Assembly: GCA_030595485.1 (NCBI GenBank)
Contig: JAUVDE010000267.1
Coordinates: 1-5,340, forward strand
Reading direction: 5' to 3'
Origin: Draconibacterium sp.
GTDB taxonomy: Bacteria > Bacteroidota > Bacteroidia > Bacteroidales > Prolixibacteraceae
Length of the DNA: 5,340 nucleotides
Shown here: positions 1 through 5,340 of the stretch, in pieces
How positions within the stretch are numbered: the stretch's first letter is position 1
How the letters are laid out: each line of letters opens with the position of its first letter
Position numbers and translations under genes: made by a program
The notes under the pieces: generated by a model
What the model was told of the DNA's origin: nothing
Databases searched by the model: none
The model's input: only the letters and a program-made list of their open reading frames with translations

Positions 1-273
1 AGTTATTTTTTGACTGATATGGGTAAGCGAATTTTTCAGCTAAATATTACCGACCGACAAATTGAATTTATAAAACGAATCCTATCGCATCGAGTTTTTA
101 ATCGAGTTATAAAATCTTATCTCGCGAATCGAAAACAAGCCAACCGCCATACGATTGTTGAAATTATGAAAACATCAGATTTGTTTTATATCAACTCTGA
201 TTCTACTTTTTATCGCAGATCATCCACAATTTCGAGTTGGACAAATTGGATTATAAATCAAATTGAAGAATAA
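1..273 (+). CDS. C-terminal fragment of an unidentified, possibly DNA-associated protein (5' end outside window)
   Basis: The reading frame is open from base 1, so this is most likely the last 90 residues of a longer protein; TTG at 10 and ATG at 19 are possible but unsupported internal starts. Visible features are a YFLTDMGKR stretch at the left edge (fragment residues 2-10), then mostly helical, basic sequence, then a C-terminal block around YRRSSTISSWTNWI (residues 71-84). From memory, the LT-x-x-G opening and the RR-x-ST-x-x-SW-x-x-WI ending resemble a winged-helix-like C-terminal domain found on some restriction-endonuclease-like and other DNA-processing proteins; this is recall, not a search. 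No catalytic motif is visible in the part present. Six of nine arginines use CGA, against one of eleven in ackA, which suggests an accessory or weakly expressed gene. It converges on ackA and ends just before a shared terminator. The gene is probably real; its function is unknown. Confidence 0.6.
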   Translation, partial: SYFLTDMGKRIFQLNITDRQIEFIKRILSHRVFNRVIKSYLANRKQANRHTIVEIMKTSDLFYINSDSTFYRRSSTISSWTNWIINQIEE

Positions 274-287
274 TATAAAATCCAGAA

Positions 288-322
288 AAAAAGCGACTCA
301 GAGAAACCCTGAATCGTTTTTT
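288..322. terminator. Bidirectional rho-independent terminator between the left-edge gene and ackA
   Basis: The arms 293-301 and 309-317 pair with one C-A mismatch and one G-T wobble around a 7-base loop (302-308). They are flanked by an A-run at 286-292 and a T-run at 317-322, so the stem can extend and each strand has a U-tract after the hairpin. It lies 15 bases past the plus-strand stop and about 33 bases past the ackA stop, which fits termination of both convergent genes. A weaker GGCC/GGCC hairpin (324-327 with 337-340) sits next to it on the ackA side. Confidence 0.8.
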
Positions 323-355
323 CGGCCTTAGTATTTGGCCAATATTTGCAAGATA

Positions 356-1552
356 TTATTTTATCAACTCAAACGATTGTTTAGCTATTTCAAGTTCTTC
401 GTTGGTTGGAATCACCAATACTTTTGTGGTCGCATCCGGTGTATTAATCTCCCTGATTTCTTTGCTACGAGTATTGTTTTTCTCAGCATCAATTTTAATT
501 CCGAAGAAATCCAGATTTTCGCAAACCAATTTACGAGCAATACTATCATTTTCGCCAATACCGGCGGTAAACACAATGGCATCTAAACCATTCATAGCAG
601 CAGCATAGTTTCCAATATATTGTTTAATGCGGTAAGCATACATTTCGTAAGCTAAAATTGCATCGACATTTCCTTTTAGATACTGTTCTTCCACATCACG
701 CATATCAGTATAACCACTTAAGCCTTGAATTCCACTTTCCTTGTTTAGAATTTTTGAAACCTGCTCAACAGAATAACCTTTTTGCTCTATCAAATAAAAA
801 ATAATTGCCGGGTCAATGTCACCCGATCGGGTTCCCATAATTAAACCACATAAAGGGCCTAAACCCATTGTTGTATCTTTACAAACGCCGCCATCAACAG
901 CTGCCATTGAAGCGCCATTTCCAAGATGAATGGTAACCACTTTTGCATCTGCTTTTCCTAAATACTCGATGGCTTTTTCTGAAACATATTTGTGCGAAGT
1001 TCCATGGAAACCGTATTTGCGAATACCCATGTCGGTATACATTTCCTTGGGAATACCATAACGGAAAGCTACCTCAGGCATGGTTTGATGAAATGCAGTA
1101 TCGAAAACACCAACTTGTGTAGCATTTGGGAAAACAGTTTCGGCCACCTCAACGCCAATTAAGTTAGCCGGGTTGTGTAATGGAGCTAAAGGAAACAATT
1201 CTTTTACTTTTGCTTTTACCTCATCGGTAACAACAACCGTTTTAGTGAAAGCTTCTCCACCATGCACCAAACGGTGTCCTACAGCCTGAATTTCAGAAGG
1301 GTCGGCAATTACACCAAATTCTGCATCTATCAACAACTCGGCAACACGTTTTAATCCAACGGTATGATTTGGAATTGGAAAGGTTTCGCTTACCTTTTTC
1401 TCCTCGCCATTCACTACATATTTGTGCTTTATATTTCCTTCACCAAGCCCAATACGTTCAACAATTCCACTTGACAAAGGCTCCTCCGTTTTCATATCAA
1501 TTAACTGATATTTTATGGATGAGCTACCTGCATTTACTACTAATATGTTCAT
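356..1552 (-). CDS. ackA: Acetate kinase
   Basis: Cytosolic acetate kinase (ASKHA fold) of 398 residues, the normal family length. It catalyses acetyl phosphate + ADP to acetate + ATP, reversibly. The start is the ATG at 1552, giving MNILVVNAGSSS; an in-frame ATG at 1588 would add 12 residues unlike the family N-terminus. Matching the well-studied Methanosarcina enzyme, the visible active-site residues are Asn7, Ser10 and Ser12 (NAGSSS), Arg94 (GHRLVHGG), His126 (PLHNP), Asp151 (VFDTAFHQTMP), His183 (YGFHGTSH), Asn212 (HLGNGAS), Arg242 (MGTRSGDIDP), Gly331 (TAGIGEN) and Glu385 (PTNEE). All expected residues are present, so the enzyme should be active. The loop before Arg242 reads MGLGPLCGLIMG, where many homologues read MGFTPLEGLMMG. 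It lies 111 bases downstream of pta on the same strand, so co-transcription is likely, perhaps with an additional promoter of its own. Confidence 0.98.
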   Translation of the reverse strand: MNILVVNAGSSSIKYQLIDMKTEEPLSSGIVERIGLGEGNIKHKYVVNGEEKKVSETFPIPNHTVGLKRVAELLIDAEFGVIADPSEIQAVGHRLVHGGEAFTKTVVVTDEVKAKVKELFPLAPLHNPANLIGVEVAETVFPNATQVGVFDTAFHQTMPEVAFRYGIPKEMYTDMGIRKYGFHGTSHKYVSEKAIEYLGKADAKVVTIHLGNGASMAAVDGGVCKDTTMGLGPLCGLIMGTRSGDIDPAIIFYLIEQKGYSVEQVSKILNKESGIQGLSGYTDMRDVEEQYLKGNVDAILAYEMYAYRIKQYIGNYAAAMNGLDAIVFTAGIGENDSIARKLVCENLDFFGIKIDAEKNNTRSKEIREINTPDATTKVLVIPTNEELEIAKQSFELIK

Positions 1553-1585
1553 TTTATTAATTTCTATATATTGTTGTTTGGTTTT

Positions 1586-1593
1586 CAAAACTA
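1586..1593 (-). promoter_or_regulatory. Possible Bacteroidota -7 box upstream of ackA
   Basis: Read on the minus strand, 1593-1586 is TAGTTTTG, a full match to the Bacteroidota -7 consensus TAnnTTTG, about 34 bases before the ackA ATG. No convincing TTTG box is found at the usual distance upstream (only a TTG at 1604-1602, which is too close), so this is a weak candidate. If real, it would give ackA its own transcript and would exclude the ATG at 1588 as a start. Confidence 0.3.
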
Positions 1594-1614
1594 TATTTTA
1601 GCAATGGAAGGTGA

Positions 1615-1637
1615 TCAGTATTCAGTCTCGTACTGAA
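1615..1637 (-). repeat. Overlapping inverted repeats in the pta-ackA spacer
   Basis: Two perfect 6-base-pair hairpins compete for one arm: TTCAGT (1621-1626) with ACTGAA (1632-1637) around a 5-base loop, or TCAGTA (1615-1620) with TACTGA (1631-1636) around a 10-base spacer. The element begins 26 bases after the pta stop. No T-run follows on the minus strand, so it is unlikely to be a strong intrinsic terminator; it could be an RNA processing or stability element, or a protein site. Confidence 0.45.
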
Positions 1638-1663
1638 CATTCAATGCTGCGACTGCCTAATTT

Positions 1664-3757
1664 CTATAATCCTTCCTGAGCCTGAATAGCAGTTAATACC
1701 ACTGTATTAAAAATATCTTCGGTGGTACAACCACGGCTAAGATCGTTAACTGGTTTGTTTAATCCTTGTAGCATCGGACCAACTGCCAAAGCACCCGTTT
1801 CGCGCTGAACAGCTTTGTAGGTATTGTTTCCGGTATTTAAGTCGGGGAATACCAACACACTTGCCTGCCCGGCCACTTCCGAATTTGGCATTTTACTTTT
1901 GCCAACACTTGGGTCAACCGCAGCATCGTACTGAATTGGGCCTTCAATTTTAAGGTCAGGACGCATTTCAATAGCTTTGTCAGTTGCTTCGCGTACTTTG
2001 TCAACTTCGGCTCCGGTACCCGATGTACCCGACGAATAAGAAAGTAATGCCACCTTAGGATCAATACCAAAGGCTTTGGCCGAATCGGCAGATGAAATAG
2101 CAATTTCTGCAAGCTGATCGGCATTTGGACTTACATTAACGGCACAGTCGCCCATAACCGAAACATGATCGTCGAGACACATAAAAAATACCGATGATAC
2201 TGTTTTAACTCCGGGTTTGGTTTTAATAAACTGCAATGCAGGAATAATAGTATGCGCCGTTGTGTGGGCAGCACCCGAAACCATACCGTCAGCCATTCCT
2301 TTGTACACCATCATGGTACCAAAGTACGACACATCAAGCAAAGCTTCCTTGGCCATTTCTTCCGGTATATTTTTATGTTTACGTAATTCGTGATAAGTTC
2401 TCCAAAAGTCCTCGTAATATTCCGACTCTGCCGGATTGATAATTTTTATATTTCCAGGAAGACTTATTCCAATTTTTGTGGCCTGGGTTTCAATCTCTTC
2501 ACGACTTCCCAAAAGAGTAATTTCTACTACATTTTGTTCTACCAAATTTGTTGCTGCCATCAAAATACGTGGGTCGGTTCCTTCGGGTAAAACAATGTGT
2601 TTTTTATTCGATTTAGCTTTTGAAACCAGGCTGTACTGGAACATGTGCGGCGTAACCACATCAGTGCTATAACTTCTGTATTTATCGATAAGAAATTCGG
2701 TATTAACGTATTTCTCAAAAGTGGCTATACTAAGTTCGATTTTACGGGTAAGCCCCGGACGAATTTTCGGTTTTATTTTAGTGATTTTCTGAGCCGTATC
2801 AAATGTGGCATCTTCTACCAAAATAATCGGAACAATACTTGGTAATCCTTTTATCAATTCTAAAACAGGTCCTTCGGGCTCCATACCACCGGTAACAACA
2901 ATGCCGGCAATAGATGGGTAGTTTGTTGAAACATTAGCCTGCAAAGTTCCTAGTATTATATCTGAACGGTCTCCGGGAGTTATAATCAACTTATTTTCGG
3001 TAATACGCTCAAGAAAATTCCGTAGCTGCATTGCTCCAACGCCATAATCGTCAACCTGTTTCGAAAGTAAATTCTCGCCAAGCAATACCCTGCCATCCAG
3101 TCCATCAAGAATTTCCTGTACCGTTGGACTTCCCAGCTCCTTAATCTCAGGAATAACTTCAATATCGGTACCTTCGACTACTACAGCGTTTAACTCCTTC
3201 TGCATTTCTTCGAGCTCACCTTCGGGAACACGGTTCATAAATACTGAAAGCACATTTACATCTTCCCCTGCCCAGGTTTTTACAGCCAAGTCAACATTCG
3301 AAACGGCATCTTTTAATTCCTTGTTTTGAGCCGAACTCACCAGAATTGTAGGTAACGAAAGGTTTTTAGCGATTTCAATGTCAAGGTCGAATTCAATAGC
3401 AACACCTTTGTTTGCAAAGTCGGTACCTTCTACCAAAACCACATCGTAACGTTCTTCAATCGCTTTATAGCGTTCAATAATCTTTTCGATTAAACGAGCT
3501 TCTTGTCCACGGTTTAAATATTTTACTACCTGCGACATGGTAAAACCATAGGTGTCTTTATAATCCATGTCGAGATTAAAGTGTGACAACATAGTTTCAA
3601 TATGGTTATCTCGCTTACCTAGTTTCTGATCCTTTATTATCGGACGAAAATATCCGACACGACTTACTTTGGTTAGCATTAATTTAAAAATTCCTAATGC
3701 AACCAACGAACGACCTGTTCGCCCTTCAGTATTGGTAATATAAATCCCTGTTTTCAT
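1664..3757 (-). CDS. pta: Phosphate acetyltransferase, long three-domain form
   Basis: Cytosolic phosphotransacetylase of 697 residues, close to the long enterobacterial enzyme (about 714). It converts acetyl-CoA + phosphate to acetyl phosphate + CoA, which AckA then uses. Residues 1 to about 215 form a BioD-like P-loop domain with a degenerate Walker A region (NTEGRTGRS, 9-17) and a strand ending in VVLVEGTDF (106-114). Residues about 215-330 are a DRTGG domain (PGDRSDIILG at 261-270, VVTGGMEPEGP at 287-297). Residues about 370-697 are the catalytic PTA domain: LPEGTDPRIL (390-399), DGMVSGAAHTTAHT (490-503), SYSSGTSGTG (573-582), FPDLNTGNNTYKAVQR (637-652) and PVNDLSRG (669-676). Arg652, Ser674, Arg675 and Asp681 match the catalytic Arg, Ser, Arg and Asp of the Methanosarcina enzyme. 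The ATG at 3757 gives a complete N-terminus. In long enzymes of this type the N-terminal part is regulatory; that role is inferred here. It is the first gene of a pta-ackA pair. Confidence 0.98.
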   Translation of the reverse strand: MKTGIYITNTEGRTGRSLVALGIFKLMLTKVSRVGYFRPIIKDQKLGKRDNHIETMLSHFNLDMDYKDTYGFTMSQVVKYLNRGQEARLIEKIIERYKAIEERYDVVLVEGTDFANKGVAIEFDLDIEIAKNLSLPTILVSSAQNKELKDAVSNVDLAVKTWAGEDVNVLSVFMNRVPEGELEEMQKELNAVVVEGTDIEVIPEIKELGSPTVQEILDGLDGRVLLGENLLSKQVDDYGVGAMQLRNFLERITENKLIITPGDRSDIILGTLQANVSTNYPSIAGIVVTGGMEPEGPVLELIKGLPSIVPIILVEDATFDTAQKITKIKPKIRPGLTRKIELSIATFEKYVNTEFLIDKYRSYSTDVVTPHMFQYSLVSKAKSNKKHIVLPEGTDPRILMAATNLVEQNVVEITLLGSREEIETQATKIGISLPGNIKIINPAESEYYEDFWRTYHELRKHKNIPEEMAKEALLDVSYFGTMMVYKGMADGMVSGAAHTTAHTIIPALQFIKTKPGVKTVSSVFFMCLDDHVSVMGDCAVNVSPNADQLAEIAISSADSAKAFGIDPKVALLSYSSGTSGTGAEVDKVREATDKAIEMRPDLKIEGPIQYDAAVDPSVGKSKMPNSEVAGQASVLVFPDLNTGNNTYKAVQRETGALAVGPMLQGLNKPVNDLSRGCTTEDIFNTVVLTAIQAQEGL

Positions 3758-3773
3758 TGTTACGAAATATGGT

Positions 3774-3816
3774 TGTTACACTAACTTATTGGAAAGAAAT
3801 TCCTTAAAGTGTAACA
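3774..3816 (-). repeat. Inverted repeat in the pta leader, possible operator or 5' UTR hairpin
   Basis: TGTTACACT (3774-3782) and AGTGTAACA (3808-3816) are perfect 9-base complements 25 bases apart. Inside them GGAA (3791-3794) and TTCC (3800-3803) can form a small inner stem. A further TGTTAC lies at 3758-3763, directly against the pta ATG. The structure begins 16 bases before the start codon. Neither side is followed by a T-run, so it is not a simple terminator. It may be a regulator site or an RNA structure that affects pta translation. Confidence 0.5.
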
Positions 3817-3871
3817 GCTTCATTATAGGTTAAAAAATAGATTGTTGCCAACAAACCGCTAAAATCAGGTG

Positions 3872-3911
3872 CAAAAATACAAAAGTTCTTGGCTAGAGTA
3901 TCCTGTACAAA
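3872..3911 (-). promoter_or_regulatory. Weak candidate promoter for pta-ackA
   Basis: On the minus strand, TATTTTTG (3879-3872) matches the Bacteroidota -7 consensus TAnnTTTG. A TTTG at 3911-3908 could be the -33 box, but the 28-base spacing is longer than the usual roughly 20. A transcript from here would have a leader of about 110 bases containing the inverted repeat at 3774-3816. No better pair was seen in the gap. Confidence 0.3.
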
Positions 3912-3959
3912 CCTTAATAATCTTCTAATACACAAAAAATTCACACAAACAACTGTATC

Positions 3960-3976
3960 TGGTTAGTAGCTAACCA
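3960..3976. repeat. Short palindrome TGGTTAG-tag-CTAACCA
   Basis: Two perfect 7-base arms flank a 3-base centre, a compact dyad typical in size of a dimeric-regulator site. It lies about 200 bases upstream of the pta start and beyond the pta promoter candidate. No T-run follows on either strand. Its function is unknown, and a chance occurrence is possible. Confidence 0.35.
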
Positions 3977-4010
3977 ATTTGGGGATTTAATACACGAACT
4001 ACGCGTAAAT

Positions 4011-4063
4011 CAATTAAAACAAAATGGCTTTCTCTTCTGATTACCACAGAAGAGAAAGCCATT
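4011..4063 (-). terminator. Strong rho-independent terminator of the VOC gene
   Basis: The arms 4023-4039 and 4047-4063 form a perfect 17-base-pair stem with a 7-base loop (4040-4046). On the minus strand it is followed by TTTTGTTTTAA, partly overlapping the stem base. It begins 24 bases after the VOC stop. The plus strand has no T-run after the stem, so it acts leftward only and should insulate pta from VOC transcription. Confidence 0.92.
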
Positions 4064-4087
4064 GAAAAGAAACCTGAAAATTCAACT

Positions 4088-4528
4088 TTATTTTTGAGAA
4101 TTTTCGGCAAAGCTTACCATCCAACTTATTCCAAATTTATCGACAAACATTCCGAAATAGTCGCCCCAAAATGTACTATTCATTGGCATGGTTACCTGCC
4201 CTCCTTCCGATAAGCCAGCAAATAATCTATCGGCCTCGTCTTTACTATCGGTACCAATTGCTACCGAAAAATTGTTTCCTGCTTTAAACTCCTCGTTCCA
4301 TTGGCCACCCACATCGCTGCCCATTAAAACGGTCTCCTTACTTATGGATAACGAAACGTGCATGATTTTTTCACCTTGGTCCCCACTTACAGGGTCGCAC
4401 CCTTCTTGCGGAGGTATGTCTTTGTAACGCCCCATAAAAGGAAATTCGCCACCAAAAACCGATTGATAAAAACGAAAAGCTTCTTCGCAATTTCCATCGT
4501 AACTTAGGTAAACATTTACTGTTGTCAT
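4088..4528 (-). CDS. VOC-superfamily (PhnB/YjdN-like) protein
   Basis: A 146-residue protein, the usual size of the PhnB/YjdN type of the vicinal-oxygen-chelate (glyoxalase/bleomycin resistance) superfamily, also annotated as 3-demethylubiquinone-9 3-methyltransferase-like domain. Visible hallmarks are an N-terminal strand and helix, VYLSYDGNCEEAFRFYQSVF (6-25), followed by GGEF (26-29); a central strand IMHVSLSIS (55-63) with His57; and the C-terminal FWGDYFGMFVDKFGISWMV (120-138), characteristic of this group. Residues about 38-52 are a Gly/Pro/Asp-rich loop. No signal peptide or membrane segment is seen, so it should be cytosolic. Members bind small molecules or metal, but the substrate of this subgroup is mostly unknown and the methyltransferase name should not be taken literally. 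The ATG at 4528 puts the first strand in the normal place. It has its own strong terminator and follows the barrel gene by 116 bases, so it is probably a single-gene unit or tail of that operon. Confidence 0.92.
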   Translation of the reverse strand: MTTVNVYLSYDGNCEEAFRFYQSVFGGEFPFMGRYKDIPPQEGCDPVSGDQGEKIMHVSLSISKETVLMGSDVGGQWNEEFKAGNNFSVAIGTDSKDEADRLFAGLSEGGQVTMPMNSTFWGDYFGMFVDKFGISWMVSFAENSQK

Positions 4529-4630
4529 GATTATAAAATTTACTGGTTACTAAAAAATTATAACAACAATTGATTAGGCATTGTTTTACACCCTATCCAT
4601 AATAAATATGATTTTTCGGAAATAAAACGC

Positions 4631-4645
4631 GCCTACAACATAGGC
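4631..4645 (-). terminator. Short terminator-like hairpin at the end of the barrel gene
   Basis: On the minus strand GCCTA (4645-4641) and TAGGC (4635-4631) form a perfect 5-base-pair stem around a 5-base loop, followed by GCGTTTTATTT. The first G of the stem is the last base of the TAG stop codon. The stem is short and the T-run is interrupted, so termination would be partial at best. Confidence 0.4.
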
Positions 4646-5340
4646 TAAAACTCGTAATAAACCCCGGTATAAAGGCCAAGTCTGTAGGGGCGGTAATCAA
4701 CTTCAGAGTTCGTATTTATTGAATTTAAGTAGTAATTAAAACGCGGTTCAAGAGCCAACGAAAAATGTTTTCCAAGCATATAATTAAATCCTATTCCCGC
4801 TGCTCCCGATAAGTTTAAGGTTGAAATATCTTCGGTACTTCCAATGTTTTGTTTGCCATCGCTGTTGTCGATATAGGCATTATTTCCCACAACAAATCCG
4901 GCATTTAAACCACCCATTAATTCAATTCCAAATTTCTTGTCGAGCAAACTATAACGAAGGTAAAAAGGCACTTCAACAAATTCAAACACTTGCGAGAACT
5001 CGCCATTTGTAATTAAAGTATTTGCAAATTTAGCATTTGCATTTTCAGCATTGGTTGCCACCGATGCCCCTTTCGGCGTTGCCTTCATATTAATAACTCC
5101 AGCCACGCTGTTCAGTGCAATTCCATTACTGCTTAATTGTACCGCATTCGAGAAAGCAGGTGCAGGGGTCGCATTATATAAATTCTCCGGTGCATAAGCA
5201 TAATCTGCATCACTCCGAAACCCAAAGAGATTGCCGGAACCACTACTGGCACTTTGGCCATTTTGCGAATAATAAACGCCACTTTCAACACGCAAGCGCT
5301 TTCCGGTTTTGTACTGAACAGATACTCCACCACCAACATT
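4645..5340 (-). CDS. Outer-membrane beta-barrel protein, N-terminus outside window
   Basis: The frame is open to the right edge, giving the last 231 residues of a longer protein; the TTG at 5295 is internal, since upstream codons continue as barrel-like sequence (GGGVSVQYKTGKRLRVESGV). Alternating strands are seen at residues 3-28, 116-131 (QVFEFVEVPFYLRY), 137-156, 176-190 and 192-210, and the protein ends in RLGLYTGVYYEF, with a terminal Phe typical of BAM-assembled barrels. Residues about 30-113 form a long Ala/Ser/Asn-rich stretch, probably an extracellular loop or insertion. This matches the general PF13568/PF13505-like outer-membrane barrel type of Bacteroidota. From memory, the EVP-x-x-LRY ... 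LEPRFNYYLNSIN pattern occurs in proteins where the barrel follows an anti-sigma-like N-terminal part next to an ECF sigma gene; that part would lie outside the window. Ligand and role are unknown. Confidence 0.85.
   Translation of the reverse strand, partial: NVGGGVSVQYKTGKRLRVESGVYYSQNGQSASSGSGNLFGFRSDADYAYAPENLYNATPAPAFSNAVQLSSNGIALNSVAGVINMKATPKGASVATNAENANAKFANTLITNGEFSQVFEFVEVPFYLRYSLLDKKFGIELMGGLNAGFVVGNNAYIDNSDGKQNIGSTEDISTLNLSGAAGIGFNYMLGKHFSLALEPRFNYYLNSINTNSEVDYRPYRLGLYTGVYYEF

Larger units (their letters stand above)
3758..4087. other. 330-base gene-free region between pta and the VOC gene
   Basis: No convincing ORF is present. From the pta side it holds a 9-base-pair inverted repeat (3774-3816), a weak -7/-33 promoter candidate (3872-3911), a short palindrome (3960-3976), and the terminator of the upstream VOC gene (4011-4063). 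The remaining sequence is AT-rich with no structure I can identify. Confidence 0.8.

Noticed and set aside
341..357. AATATTT-GCA-AGATATT hairpin at the ackA stop
   Set aside because: It has only A-T and one G-T pair with a 3-base loop, too weak to be meaningful beside the strong terminator at 288-322.
335..608. Plus-strand reading frames opposite the 3' end of ackA
   Set aside because: They are antisense shadows of a certain gene and show no recognisable protein features.
1369..1560. Plus-strand reading frame opposite the ackA 5' end
   Set aside because: Antisense shadow of acetate kinase, with low-complexity translation and no family resemblance.
1553..1588. Longer ackA start at the ATG at 1588 (12 extra residues)
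   Set aside because: The extra residues MKTKQQYIEINK do not belong to the family N-terminus, MNILVVNAGSSS at 1552 fits it exactly, and a -7 promoter match overlaps the upstream ATG.
1837..2845. Alternative-frame and antisense reading frames within pta
   Set aside because: All lie inside the intact, highly conserved pta reading frame and encode nothing recognisable.
3774..3816. Pta leader inverted repeat as an intrinsic terminator or known riboswitch
   Set aside because: No T-run follows on either strand, and the 25-base interior does not match a riboswitch class I can recognise.
4188..4427. Plus-strand reading frame opposite the VOC gene
   Set aside because: The minus-strand frame has clear VOC motifs; this is its shadow.
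4821..5339. Other frames over the barrel gene (4821-5012 plus, 5133-5339 minus)
   Set aside because: The barrel frame is continuous to the window edge with beta-strand pattern and a terminal Phe; these frames have none of this.
1..5340. tRNA, rRNA, CRISPR array, insertion sequence or phage attachment site
   Set aside because: No regularly spaced repeats, transposase-like frames, terminal inverted repeats or tRNA-like cloverleafs were seen on either strand.

Overview
The window looks like ordinary chromosome of a Bacteroidota bacterium. The DNA is AT-rich, the starts lack clear Shine-Dalgarno sequences, some upstream regions carry TAnnTTTG-type -7 boxes, and there is an outer-membrane beta-barrel protein of a kind common in that phylum. 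The order is perhaps Marinilabiliales or a relative, but that is a guess from general resemblance. Four of the five genes lie on the minus strand.

Layout, left to right. (1) Positions 1-273, plus strand: the C-terminal 90 residues of a protein that begins outside the window. It looks like a helical or winged-helix tail of a DNA-associated protein, and its arginine codon use differs from that of ackA. (2) A bidirectional hairpin terminator at 288-322 separates it from the convergent ackA. (3) ackA (356-1552) and pta (1664-3757) are both on the minus strand, with pta transcribed first. (4) A 330-base gap (3758-4087) holds the pta leader with a strong inverted repeat, a weak promoter candidate, a second small palindrome, and a very clear terminator for the next gene. 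(5) A VOC/PhnB-like protein gene (4088-4528). (6) A beta-barrel outer-membrane protein (4645-5340), cut at its N-terminus by the window edge, with a short terminator-like hairpin starting at its stop codon.

How the genes work together: Pta converts acetyl-CoA and phosphate to acetyl phosphate, and AckA uses acetyl phosphate to make ATP and acetate. The pair is the classic acetate overflow or fermentation module, reversible for acetate uptake. The VOC gene has its own terminator and probably does not share a transcript with pta. The barrel gene may be unrelated in function.

I do not see a new multi-gene system here. The most interesting unexplained signals are the inverted repeat just upstream of the pta start, the two competing hairpins between pta and ackA, and the atypical truncated gene at the left edge.
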